Source: Pontibacter liquoris
GTDB taxonomy: Bacteria > Bacteroidota > Bacteroidia > Cytophagales > Hymenobacteraceae
DNA: 64,000 nucleotides
NCBI RefSeq assembly: GCF_022758235.1
Contig: NZ_JALEBG010000002.1
Span: 62,001 to 126,000, forward strand
Direction of reading: 5' to 3'
Part shown: positions 52,336 to 61,590 of the stretch, one piece after another
Layout of the letters: each line of letters starts with the position of its first letter
How positions within the stretch are numbered: the stretch's first letter is position 1
Made by a program: the position numbers and the translations under genes
The notes under the pieces: generated by a model
The model's input: the letters and a program-made list of their open reading frames with translations, nothing else
Told to the model about the DNA's origin: nothing
The model's database searches: none

Positions 52336-55335
52336 TTAGAAGCCAACATTAACACCAAAAGTGACTGTTTTAGGAACATTGATATCGAAATTTGTTGTGC
52401 CGCCTACGCCACCTGCTTCCGGATCGTATGGCAGTTTGTCGTCCGCCACCCAGGTCCAAAGGTTTGCTCCACGGGCATACACTCTCAGGCTCGACATTTT
52501 AAGCCGGCTCACGATGCCCTGTGGAATAGTATAGCCCAAGGTCACATCGCGTAAGCGGATAAAATCACCTTTGTTGAGGATCTTATCGGATACGGCGCGG
52601 AATCTGTAATCATTGTCATACGACAGCTTGGACACGCTGGCCTCGTCACCTGGCTGCTGCCATCTGTCGAGCTGTGTGGCGCGCTGGTTATAAGAACCCA
52701 GGAACCAACCGCCACTATTGAGGTATTGGTAGTATGGGTCATAAATATAGTTGCCGAAGTTGTAGTAGAACAAGGCATCCAGCGACAATCCTTTGTAGGT
52801 GAGGGTAGTACCGGCGCTACCAAACGCTTTCGGCAAAGCAGATTTGCCTGTTAACGAGTAGGCTGCCTTGGAATACGTTTTGGTTGTTTCTGCTTTTGAA
52901 GCATCTGTATACCAGGTTGGCATTCCGTCTGCCGGGTCTACGCCCGCCCACAGCGGCATGTAATACTGGTAAACATCCTGGCCCACCTGGCGGATAAAGG
53001 GCGAAACCTGCTGCTTATCCACGCTTAGTTCTGTGATCTTGTTTTTGTTTTTGGAAAAGTTAAAGCTCAGATCCCATCTAAAATCACCTACCTGCACCGG
53101 GGTGCCTGAAATAGCTAATTCAAATCCCCTGTTTCGCATGGCGCCGATATTCTCTAACCTGCTTGCCCAGCCGGTGGTTAACGACAGCGGCCGCTCCAAC
53201 AACAGGTCTGATGTTGCTCTGGAATAATAATCCGCACTCAGGCTCAGTCTGTTGTTAAAGAAACTGGCATCCACGCCCACGTCAAAAGGCTTGTTCTTTT
53301 CCCAGGTCAGGTCGGCATTACCCAAAGACGATGGCACAGCCGCCACCGAGCCCCCGTAGGTGCTGGTGTACGAATACAACCTGCGCCATACATAGTTACC
53401 GATGCCGGCGTTACCATTCACCCCGTAAGAGGCTCTTAACTTCAACTGGTTTATGAAATCCAGGTCCTGTATAAAGCTTTCTTGATCCATGTTCCAGCTG
53501 GCACCTACCGACCAGAAGTTACCATACTTGTTATCGGATCCGAAACGGGAAGAACCGTCTCTTCGGAAGCTACCCGACAGCACATACTTGCCTTTGTACG
53601 AAATATCGCCCAGGGCTAACATAGAGGCAAACGAGTAGCCTTCGTTCGCGCCATTTGCCGTGATCGGAGTTGCGCCAACAGAAGGCACAGTAAAGTCCGT
53701 GTTCTGGGGCATGTTCTCGGCATAAACAGAGGCTGTGTAAATAGAAGACTTCTGCGCTTCGTAACCACCTTTCAGGTTCAGCAGCCAGGTATTGTCTTTG
53801 TTGATATCCCAGGTATAGTTCAGCAGGTTTGTCCAAACCCAGTTAAAATAACGGGTATAGTAGCGGGTAGAGCTTCCCTGGGTAGACTCCGCATCCCCAT
53901 AGAATGGGTTCTGATAATTGTCTTCTTCCAGGCTGTTGAAGTCAATACCATACTTGGTGGTAAAGGAAAGCCCTGGCAGGATCTTATACTCGCCGTTAAT
54001 GCTACCAATGGTCTTCAGGATATTGCTATTGTTCTTATCCAGATCGGCCAGGAGCAGCGGGTTGAAGGGCGCCTGCGGACGGGAATCCAGCGCCAGCGAA
54101 GGCATCAGAAACAGCGACGCCATCACCGGGTTAGCAAAGTAGCCACTGTTAAGCGGGCCTTTTTGCGTCGAGTTGGAGAAGAGCAGGTTCGTACCAAAAG
54201 ACAGCTTGTCGTTAAGCGTGTGCTGCAGGTTAAGGCCTGTGGAATATCTTTCGAATTCAGACTTGATCACCGTGCCTTCCTGGTTATAATAACCGCCAGA
54301 TACGCTGAACTGCGTCTTCTCGCTGCCACCGGTAACAGCCAGGTTATATTGCTGTGTATGCCCGGTACGCTTGGTCGCATCTTCCCAGTTGGAGTTGATA
54401 GCAGGGTCTAGGCCGAAGTTCTCGTTTAAGAAATCACCGATATTCTCCTCGTTTAGGCCATAAGCTTCCCAGTAGCCATCATTCTTTAAGGCCTCTCCTA
54501 ACAGTTCGATGTTTTCAGCAGTGGTCAGCGGGCGTGTATTGTCGTTGTAGTATGCTCGTTTCGATACGCCATACTCTGCATCCAGGCTAACTTTGGTCTT
54601 GCCGGCTTTACCGCTCTTGGTCGTGATCACAATTACACCGTTGGCAGCTCTGGAACCATAAATAGAAGCAGCAGAAGCATCTTTCAGCACGTTAATGCTT
54701 TCAATGTCATTTGGGTTGATGCCTGCCAATGCGTTGGCCGTGGTCGTGTTCCGCGACAAGTCGCCTGAGTTGATCGGCACCCCATCCACCACATACAGCG
54801 GCTCTGAAGAACCCGTGATGGAACCGATCCCTCTGATGCGGATCTGCTGCGCAGAACCCGGTTGCCCGGAAGCGCCCACCGATTGCAAACCCACTACGCG
54901 GCCCTGCAGCGCTTTATCCACCGAAGCCATCGGGATGTTCTCGATCTCGGCTCCTTTTACCTGTGCCACAGCGCCCGTATTCTGCAGGGTATTGGTTGTG
55001 CCATAACCTGTAATGATAACCTCGCTTAACTGCTTGTTATCCACGCCCAATGCAACATTCAGCACAGTGTTGGTGCCGATTGCCACTTCTTTGGTGCTGT
55101 AGCCAATATAGCGGAATATTAAGGTAGTAGCTTCTGCGGGCACATTCAGGGTATAGCTGCCGTCTGCACCGGTAGCCGTACCGGCTGTAGATCCTTGCAC
55201 AATTACGGAAACACCTGGCAGCCCCTGGCCAGTTGCTTGGTCGGTTACTGTTCCCGACACTGTTTTGCTCTGCGCCATCGCCTGTTGCAGCAAGGCGAAC
55301 ATCAAAGCAAAACAGATTAGTAGACTTCTTTTCAT
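52336..55335 (-). CDS. SusC/RagA TonB-dependent transporter (pair 2)
   Basis: A 999-residue outer-membrane importer. Signal MKRSLLICFALMFALLQQAMAQ, carboxypeptidase-regulatory-like domain (VSGTVTDQATGQGLPGVSVI, GSYTLNVPAEATTLIFRYIGY), TonB box region LSEVIITGYG, plug motifs QRVVG-like ALQGRVVGLQSVGASGQPGS, IRGIGSITGSSEPLYVVDG and PNDIESINVLKDASAASIYG; barrel ends KTVTFGVNVGF. Its signal peptide and first domain are almost the same as those of SusC pair 3, and the promoter regions also match, indicating duplication. Substrate unknown. Confidence 0.95.
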   Translation of the reverse strand: MKRSLLICFALMFALLQQAMAQSKTVSGTVTDQATGQGLPGVSVIVQGSTAGTATGADGSYTLNVPAEATTLIFRYIGYSTKEVAIGTNTVLNVALGVDNKQLSEVIITGYGTTNTLQNTGAVAQVKGAEIENIPMASVDKALQGRVVGLQSVGASGQPGSAQQIRIRGIGSITGSSEPLYVVDGVPINSGDLSRNTTTANALAGINPNDIESINVLKDASAASIYGSRAANGVIVITTKSGKAGKTKVSLDAEYGVSKRAYYNDNTRPLTTAENIELLGEALKNDGYWEAYGLNEENIGDFLNENFGLDPAINSNWEDATKRTGHTQQYNLAVTGGSEKTQFSVSGGYYNQEGTVIKSEFERYSTGLNLQHTLNDKLSFGTNLLFSNSTQKGPLNSGYFANPVMASLFLMPSLALDSRPQAPFNPLLLADLDKNNSNILKTIGSINGEYKILPGLSFTTKYGIDFNSLEEDNYQNPFYGDAESTQGSSTRYYTRYFNWVWTNLLNYTWDINKDNTWLLNLKGGYEAQKSSIYTASVYAENMPQNTDFTVPSVGATPITANGANEGYSFASMLALGDISYKGKYVLSGSFRRDGSSRFGSDNKYGNFWSVGASWNMDQESFIQDLDFINQLKLRASYGVNGNAGIGNYVWRRLYSYTSTYGGSVAAVPSSLGNADLTWEKNKPFDVGVDASFFNNRLSLSADYYSRATSDLLLERPLSLTTGWASRLENIGAMRNRGFELAISGTPVQVGDFRWDLSFNFSKNKNKITELSVDKQQVSPFIRQVGQDVYQYYMPLWAGVDPADGMPTWYTDASKAETTKTYSKAAYSLTGKSALPKAFGSAGTTLTYKGLSLDALFYYNFGNYIYDPYYQYLNSGGWFLGSYNQRATQLDRWQQPGDEASVSKLSYDNDYRFRAVSDKILNKGDFIRLRDVTLGYTIPQGIVSRLKMSSLRVYARGANLWTWVADDKLPYDPEAGGVGGTTNFDINVPKTVTFGVNVGF

Positions 55336-55405
55336 ACTAGTAGTTTTGGTTAATTAAAGATAGAAAAATTGGAATATAAATATTTATGCTTAATAAGATG
55401 CTATT

Positions 55406-55436
55406 CAAAGGTAAATAAGAAAAAAATGAATGCAAA
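55406..55436 (-). promoter_or_regulatory. Promoter of SusC pair 2
   Basis: Minus strand TTTG (55433-55436), spacer of exactly 19, TACCTTTG (55406-55413). Same TTTGCATT start and spacing as in pair 3. Confidence 0.7.
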
Positions 55437-55926
55437 CAATATTGTACAACATAATTTGAAGAAGTATACGCACAACCAGCATATAATGTAACCTATAAAT
55501 GATTATTTAAATTGAAATACACCAATTGTAGCCTATATTATTTATATACAGATAATTAGTTATACTATATAATATATAAATTTTAGACTATACCCGAGTT
55601 TTAATATAATTTATTTAATATATATAATTATAACATTACTTTTACTGCAGAATCGCTTAATAGAACCATTTAAAGATGATTACCACACAAACAGCGAGAA
55701 TGACGCAAAAGGTGTAGCTACGACCACCATACTTTTATGAGCTCATTCTTCAACCTGACAGTTGGTAGGGAGCGTGTGATCTTTGCAGAAATTTTTGCAA
55801 ACCAAACAGAAAGGACAAGCGGGGCGTGCGGGCAATACTGCCAGGACGTAGCATTTGCCAGGCGGGCTTTAAATTTTGACGGGTGTATTCCGCTTATAAT
55901 TGATTCAACGAACAGATAATCCCTAT

Positions 55927-55964
55927 AAAAAAAGGAAGGGGTAGACAAACTGTCTACCCCTTCC
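55927..55964 (-). terminator. Terminator left behind by the lost susD
   Basis: Perfect 14-bp stem with core GGGGTAGACA/TGTCTACCCC, loop AAC, seven T on the minus strand. It lies 22 bases past the stop codon of the susD remnant. Confidence 0.85.
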
Positions 55965-55986
55965 CGGATAAGCTTAATTACAATTT

Positions 55987-56076
55987 CTAGTAACCTGGAT
56001 TTGGTTCCAGCGATGGGTTGATGTCCAGCTCGCGTTGCGGAATTGGCAGGATAGTGATGCTATTATTCCGGCATAC
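55987..56076 (-). pseudogene. C-terminal remnant of a SusD/RagB gene
   Basis: On the minus strand the last 29 codons before a TAG stop at 55987 read ...ITILPIPQRELDINPSLE then PNPGY. This matches the C termini of the intact SusD proteins here (ILPIPQVDIQANPKLEQNPGY, VLPIPRNEITANPNIEQNPGW). Going upstream, the frame is closed by a stop at 56077-56079, and no other SusD or SusC sequence is found before the SusD 3 terminator. Its own terminator is intact just downstream. The rest of the gene and its SusC partner seem to have been deleted. Confidence 0.88.
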
Positions 56077-56152
56077 TTAGGTTTTTAATTTACTTTATGC
56101 CAGGTTATGATTCCTTAATGTAGGTGCTATAGAATATATTGTTGGTGAAAAC

Positions 56153-56178
56153 ACTACCAATGGCTACTACCAATGGCT
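56153..56178. repeat. 13-bp tandem duplication
   Basis: ACTACCAATGGCT occurs twice in direct succession (56153-56165, 56166-56178), near the susD remnant. Confidence 0.8.
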
Positions 56179-56222
56179 GGAAGCAATCAATTCTTTCCAG
56201 GAGAATTCGTCTAGCAGATGGG

Positions 56223-56257
56223 AAAAAAACTCCCAAACTATTTTCATAGCCTGGGAG
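56223..56257 (-). terminator. Terminator of SusD pair 3
   Basis: CTCCCA/TGGGAG stem with inner CTAT/ATAG separated by symmetrical mismatches, then seven T on the minus strand. Confidence 0.75.
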
Positions 56258-56283
56258 TCTCCTAATTACATACAATCCGATAA

Positions 56284-57723
56284 CTAGTATCCGTCATTCT
56301 GAGTGATGTTATCGTTTACATCGATCTCGTACTGAGGAATTGGCAACTGGAACAGCGAGCTTCCAGCAGGGATACCTGCAACGGCCGGCGCTGCACCGGT
56401 ACCATCTATTCGGTCACCAGAAGTAGAGCGCTCTACTGGTAAGCCAAGGCGCTTCAGATCAAAGAAGCGGTGTCCTTCGAAAGCAAGCTCTAGTCTTCTC
56501 TGCTTCAGAATTGCATCATATAAATTTTGACCTGTTTCAGTAGCTGTTGCTGCATTAAAGTCTGCATAACGGTTGCTTCTGATCATGTTCAGGTCATTCA
56601 GCGCCTTGTCGTACATGCCCAGGTTGTAATAAGCTTCCGCTCTGTTCAGGTACACTTCCGCTGTTCTGATTACTTTTACATCCACTACGTTCGCGTTGCC
56701 CGAAGCTCTGCCAGCGTATTTCTTCACATAGTTAAAGTCAAAGCCGTTAAACTTCGTCTGCCCGATGTAAACATTCTTACGCACATCAGATGACGTGTAC
56801 TCGTTAACCAGCTCGAACGTTGGCGTGTACTCAGGACGTACACCAGCAGGGCTTGCCTGTCCATAACCAACGCCAACTGGTGTAGCGTCCGCATCAACAA
56901 TCTTCACTTTAAACAGCACTCCTTTTTCAGAAGCATCCATCCATACGGCAGGAAATTCTGCAATGGAAGCTAAGCCGTTTGCTGCCGGCACTGCCTGTAG
57001 CGCGGCAGTAGAAGCATCTGCTGCATTTTGCCACTGCCCCATGTACAGGTAAACTCTGCCAAGCAGGGCATTAACCGCAGCTGTGTTCAGGCGTCCTAAA
57101 CCATTTGAAGCTCCAATCATTGGCGCAGCAGTAGTAAGGTCGCTCACCACATTATTGTAAGACTCTTTCAGTGACGTTCTGGAAGGCAACTGGTTAGGAT
57201 CTGTTGAAGTTACGTAAGGCACACCCAAATTAGAGTCTGTAGCGCCTTCGTATCTTGCCGCAAACACACGAAGTAAATCAAAGTGAGCAAGTCCTCTTAG
57301 AGCCAGGGCTTCTGCTTTTACGTTGTTCTTGAAATCACCATCCGATAGGTTATCAATGTTCTCAAGAATGAAGTTGGCTCTGTTGATAGTAGTATAGGCA
57401 TCGTTCCATAAACCACCCCATGTGCCATTCGGCGTATAGTTGTAGTTGAAGTAAGTCTGCTGAGACTTTCTACCTTGTGAGTTAATAATTAGATTATCGG
57501 CTAGAATATCTGGGGTAATGATCATGGAGCCAGCATCCTGCCCACCATAATAACTAGAACCTCTCAATCCTGCGTATGCACCTCTGATAGCATTACTAAA
57601 ATCAGACTCTGTTTTGAATGCCTGCGGAGTACTAATCGAGTTATACGGCTCAAGCATCAATTCATTGTCACAGCTAGCCAGTGGTAATAAACCTAAGGCT
57701 AACAGATATAAAAATCTTTTCAT
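56284..57723 (-). CDS. SusD/RagB-like nutrient-binding lipoprotein (pair 3)
   Basis: A 479-residue outer-membrane lipoprotein with lipobox PLASC-D. Motifs: FKTESDFSNAIRGAYAGLRG, AEALALRGLAHFDLLRVFAARY, SYNNVVSDLTTAAPMIG, AVNALLGRVYLYMGQWQNA, VIRTAEVYLNRAEAYYNLGMYDKALNDLN, KQRRLELAFEGHRFFDLKRLG, LPIPQYEIDVNDNITQNDGY. Works with SusC pair 3 (28 bases upstream). Substrate unknown. Confidence 0.94.
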   Translation of the reverse strand: MKRFLYLLALGLLPLASCDNELMLEPYNSISTPQAFKTESDFSNAIRGAYAGLRGSSYYGGQDAGSMIITPDILADNLIINSQGRKSQQTYFNYNYTPNGTWGGLWNDAYTTINRANFILENIDNLSDGDFKNNVKAEALALRGLAHFDLLRVFAARYEGATDSNLGVPYVTSTDPNQLPSRTSLKESYNNVVSDLTTAAPMIGASNGLGRLNTAAVNALLGRVYLYMGQWQNAADASTAALQAVPAANGLASIAEFPAVWMDASEKGVLFKVKIVDADATPVGVGYGQASPAGVRPEYTPTFELVNEYTSSDVRKNVYIGQTKFNGFDFNYVKKYAGRASGNANVVDVKVIRTAEVYLNRAEAYYNLGMYDKALNDLNMIRSNRYADFNAATATETGQNLYDAILKQRRLELAFEGHRFFDLKRLGLPVERSTSGDRIDGTGAAPAVAGIPAGSSLFQLPIPQYEIDVNDNITQNDGY

Positions 57724-57751
57724 TATTTCTTTAATTTACTTTAACCGTTAA

Positions 57752-60700
57752 TTAAAAGCTTACATCAACACCGAAAGAGAACTGACGTGTTTGTGGATAG
57801 CTGTACAGAGAAGCTTGTCCTACCTGGGTAAGTCCAGATTCCTCACTTCCGTAACCTACCTCAGGGTCGCCGAAGTAATGCGGATTGTAAGTCAGCAGGT
57901 TCTGGCCTTGTACATAAACACGCAGCGACTGCATCTTGATCTTCTCTGTCAATGCTTTGGGCACAGTGTAACCTAATGTCAGGTTTCTCAGGCGCAAAAA
58001 CGAAGCTTTTTCAAGGTAAAGGTCTGTTGTATAAGTAACATTCTCTCCATTTGCAGCCGGTAACACGTTTACATCACCTGGTTTCTTCCAGTAGTTCAAA
58101 GCATCGGTGCTCAGGTTCTGGTAGTAAAGATCTCCCCAGGATACCAAGTCATTCTTCACATAGTTCAGTGCATAGTTTCCTGACACGAAGTTTGCATTAG
58201 CAGAGAAATCGATCCCTTTCCAGGCTATAGTAGTACCAAACCCACCATAGAATTTAGGGTTCGGGCTTTTCCCGTCCAGGATAACCGCATCAGATGAAGA
58301 ATACGTTTTTGTAACCTCGCCATCTTTAGAATAGTACTGTGCTTCTCCCGTTTGAGGATCTACTCCTGCATAGCGTACTAGTTTGAAAGTCCCGTAAGCA
58401 TAACCTGGCCGAAATACACCAATGCCGTTCGTTACAATTTCTTCCTGCCCTTCGTTCAGTGTCTTCACTTCGTTTTTGTTGAAAGTGATATTACCATTGA
58501 ATGACCAGGTAAGGGAGCTGTTTCTTATGATGTCAACATTCAAAGCAGCCTCAAGCCCTTTGTTCTGAACAGAACCGATGTTTCTTGTTACTGTAGAGAA
58601 ACCCGTTGTTCTGGAGATAGGGGTATTCAGGAGCAGGTCTTCAGTTGTTTCATTATAGTAGTCTAAGCTAACAGCAAACCGAGACTTGAACAGTTCAAAA
58701 TCAAGACCAATGTCTCTCTTAAGTTTGCTTTCCCAAGAAAGTGCTGGGTTAGCTACCTGGCTAGGAAATGATGTCAGCAAGTTGTTGTACTTGCCAAATC
58801 CGTAGAGGCCCAGCGACTGGTAATTGCCAATACCTGCAAAGTTGCCTACTGTACCTACTGATGCTCTTAACTTCAATACAGTCAGCCAATCATACTGCTG
58901 CATAAAGTTTTCCTGTGTTACCAGCCATGAAGCACTTGTAGACCAGAAAGTACCGTACTTGTTATCAGAACCGAATCGGGAAGAACCGTCTCTGCGCAGG
59001 CTCCCTGTTAAGTAGTAACGTTTGTTAAAGTTATACTCCAGGTTAGCGGCTAAAGAAGAGATTGCCCAATCTGCAGCTGTAGTAGAGTTTGTACCTGTAT
59101 TGGCAGCTCCGTTGTCTTGTGTGCTCAGGTTACCATTTGCAAAGCCTTTCTTAGACAAAGAGTAGCTACTAAACTGGTCTTTCTGGAATTCCTGAAATAA
59201 CAGAACACCGAAGTTATGCTTCTCACCCACGTTGAACTCGTAACGAGCAGAGTTGATCCAGTCGTAAGCGAATTCTCTTGATCCGTTATCAACTTTAGTA
59301 CCTCTTGCAGTTGGGTCACCTACATATAGGTCCAGCACAGAGCCTGGCTTAAGGAAAGATGTTCTAGAATAGTCGTTTAAGGTCAAACCCAGTTTTGAAG
59401 AAAGTATTAAACCCTTCAGGGGAGTAACATCAACATTAAAAGAGTTCAAACCGCTCATATACTTACGCTCTTCAGGGTTATTCTCCAGGGCTTCTAGAAT
59501 CGGAAATCCCTGGCTGGTGTAGTTAACGGAACCATCCTCTAAATAGGCAGGCTCATATGGGTTGTAAGCATAAATAGCATAAAATGGGTTTTGTGCATTG
59601 TAGCGGTCTCTTAGCTCATTAGTCTTAGTATGACCCAATGTTAACGCATTACCTACTCTCAACCAGGATTTTATCTGCGAACTTACATTTAAGGTACCAG
59701 TGTATCTGTTGAATACTGAACCTTTTGTTAATCCTTCCTGGTCATACTTCTGCAAAGAGAAGTAGTAGTTTGATTTGTCTGTGTTACCACCAAATGAAAG
59801 CTGATGAGATGTGATCTTACCGCTCTGAAGGATATCATCTTTCCAGTCGTGGCTTTGTGCGATCAAAGAATTCCAACCAGCCTGCCGCTCTGCATCTGTA
59901 ATGTTAAACAAGTTTGCAGTGTTAGGGAAGTCATTACTCTGCAGGTAGTTTGAAAAGTCAGAGTTTTCGTATCCCAGATCATATTCATACTGCAGTTTCT
60001 GTGCAGCATTCATCATGTCAAAGTTATCCGGAATTTTTTCGTTCACACCCGTCAAGAAGCGGTAAGTAATCTGCCCATTTGATTTAGCTCCGTTCTTGGT
60101 AGTAACCACCAAAACACCGTTTGAACCTCTTGCACCATAGATTGAAGCCGCAGCAGCATCTTTCAGCACAGAAATGCTTTCGATGTCGTTTGCGTTTATG
60201 CTGGTAAAGAACTGATCCGCCATGTTATCTGGGATCTGCACACCATTTACAACTAATAGCGGATCATTGCTACCACTGATAGAGCCTGTACCTCTGATAC
60301 GGATAAAGGCATTAGCCCCTGGCTTACCATTAACAGCTGTTACCTGCACACCTGCTGCTTTACCTTGCAATAACTGGTCAATAGAAGGGTTAGGTCGTTG
60401 CTCCAGTTCTTTTGAGTTTACAACAGATATCGCTGAAGATAAGTCTTCTTTTGTTTTAGTCTGATAACCTGTTACCACTACTTCTTCCAGCTGCTTGTTG
60501 TCAACACCAAGCCCTACATTGATCGTGCTTTCATTGCCAATAGGACGCTCCACGGATTTGTAACCAATGAAACGAAAAACCAGGGTACTGCCATTAGCCG
60601 GCACGTTAACCGTATACCCACCATCTGCACCGGTAGCTGTCCCTACTGTAGTTCCTTTCACGACAACCGATACTCCCGGCAGACCTTGTCCGGTTGCCTG

Positions 60701-60796
60701 ATCGGTTACTTTCCCCGACACTGTTTTGCTTTGCGCCATCGCCTGTTGCAGCAGGGCGAACATCAAAGCCAAACAAATTAATAGACTTCTCTTCAT
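57752..60796 (-). CDS. SusC/RagA TonB-dependent transporter (pair 3)
   Basis: A 1014-residue outer-membrane importer. Signal MKRSLLICLALMFALLQQAMAQ; carboxypeptidase-regulatory-like domain (VSGKVTDQATGQGLPGVSVV, GGYTVNVPANGSTLVFRFIGY); LEEVVVTGYQT; plug with QGKAAGVQVTAVNGKPG, IRIRGTGSISGSNDPLLVVNG and ANDIESISVLKDAAAASIYG; barrel end TRQFSFGVDVSF. Close relative of SusC pair 2 in the N-terminal 110 residues but different in the barrel, so its ligand likely differs. Confidence 0.95.
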   Translation of the reverse strand: MKRSLLICLALMFALLQQAMAQSKTVSGKVTDQATGQGLPGVSVVVKGTTVGTATGADGGYTVNVPANGSTLVFRFIGYKSVERPIGNESTINVGLGVDNKQLEEVVVTGYQTKTKEDLSSAISVVNSKELEQRPNPSIDQLLQGKAAGVQVTAVNGKPGANAFIRIRGTGSISGSNDPLLVVNGVQIPDNMADQFFTSINANDIESISVLKDAAAASIYGARGSNGVLVVTTKNGAKSNGQITYRFLTGVNEKIPDNFDMMNAAQKLQYEYDLGYENSDFSNYLQSNDFPNTANLFNITDAERQAGWNSLIAQSHDWKDDILQSGKITSHQLSFGGNTDKSNYYFSLQKYDQEGLTKGSVFNRYTGTLNVSSQIKSWLRVGNALTLGHTKTNELRDRYNAQNPFYAIYAYNPYEPAYLEDGSVNYTSQGFPILEALENNPEERKYMSGLNSFNVDVTPLKGLILSSKLGLTLNDYSRTSFLKPGSVLDLYVGDPTARGTKVDNGSREFAYDWINSARYEFNVGEKHNFGVLLFQEFQKDQFSSYSLSKKGFANGNLSTQDNGAANTGTNSTTAADWAISSLAANLEYNFNKRYYLTGSLRRDGSSRFGSDNKYGTFWSTSASWLVTQENFMQQYDWLTVLKLRASVGTVGNFAGIGNYQSLGLYGFGKYNNLLTSFPSQVANPALSWESKLKRDIGLDFELFKSRFAVSLDYYNETTEDLLLNTPISRTTGFSTVTRNIGSVQNKGLEAALNVDIIRNSSLTWSFNGNITFNKNEVKTLNEGQEEIVTNGIGVFRPGYAYGTFKLVRYAGVDPQTGEAQYYSKDGEVTKTYSSSDAVILDGKSPNPKFYGGFGTTIAWKGIDFSANANFVSGNYALNYVKNDLVSWGDLYYQNLSTDALNYWKKPGDVNVLPAANGENVTYTTDLYLEKASFLRLRNLTLGYTVPKALTEKIKMQSLRVYVQGQNLLTYNPHYFGDPEVGYGSEESGLTQVGQASLYSYPQTRQFSFGVDVSF

Positions 60797-61590
60797 ACTA
60801 GTTGTTTAGATTAATTAAATAAGGTTAGAATAGTTGTAAATCAAATATAGGTAGGAATATAACTAATGCAAAAAAGGCATGACCTGCTTTTTTATCTCCA
60901 GAAAAGCCCCATACTGCTTTTATACAATTAAGCCCATCATCCTTACACGGCATACGACCGCATTATTTCGCCTTATCAATTACAATATATGCATTTACGG
61001 ATATATAATTTTAAAGCAACATACCGCCATGCAGCTATATTACTAATTTCTTACAAGAAGGAGCCTCAGTATTCGAAATTAGCAATTATAAATTTACCGC
61101 GGCAACGCTTCCCCAATCAGTGAAGAGCTTAACCATAATTTAAATTAAACCCTAAAATCAAAAAGTAGGCTCTTCATCCCCATGGAAAGTAATACGCCTG
61201 ATCTTCAGGACAAACGCCTTGAAGGAATAGCCCTTTATAGAGGCCGCCTTATCGCTTAAGGAAAGGCAAACATGCGCAAAAGCCGGGATGCCTCCTACAA
61301 GCCTACTCTTAGCTCGCACTACAAAAGATCCAAAATAAAAATATTGCATTATAAAACAGCAGAATTTTCAGGGGTATACTTTCCAGAGCAGGGCAGCTAT
61401 ACCTACTGTTATAGACGCTCCTACGCACTACCCACGCAGCTTTTTCAAGCACATGTTTTTGCCCTCCTACTCGTAGACAACCGGCTGCCAGGCTCTCCAA
61501 TTTAAAAGCTTTATTTACTTGTAGCAGCCGGCTATAGTATATAAAGCGTATACCTTTTATCTTGCGCTAGCATCTTACTCTTTCCCTCAT
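60797..61590. other. Intergenic region before the TraB/GumN-like gene
   Basis: Holds the promoter of SusC 3 and AT-rich sequence around 60960-61140. Frames at 61158-61505 on either strand have no recognisable product. No RNA gene or repeat was seen. Confidence 0.55.
60842..60872 (-). promoter_or_regulatory. Promoter of SusC pair 3
   Basis: Minus strand TTTG (60869-60872), spacer of 19, TATATTTG (60842-60849), 46 bases from the ATG. Confidence 0.7.

Larger units (their letters stand above)
55336..56283. other. Long intergenic region between Sus pairs 2 and 3
   Basis: From left: leader and promoter of SusC 2; AT-rich part 55370-55670; a stretch 55670-55920 of normal composition with no recognised gene; a strong terminator (55927-55964); the C-terminal remnant of a susD gene (55987-56076); a 13-bp tandem duplication (56153-56178); and the terminator of SusD 3 (56223-56257). 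Confidence 0.7.

Noticed and set aside
55718-55948. Overlapping frames on both strands (76 and 60 codons)
   Set aside because: Neither has recognisable motifs; the region may be decayed DNA near the susD remnant, but there is no support for a gene.
56106-56222. Minus-strand open frame of about 40 codons next to the susD remnant, ending FYSTYIKES
   Set aside because: It could be the tail of a second lost gene, but it runs through the SusD 3 terminator and a tandem repeat and matches nothing I recognise.
61158-61505. Short frames before the TraB/GumN-like gene
   Set aside because: Conflicting frames on both strands, odd composition and no motif.
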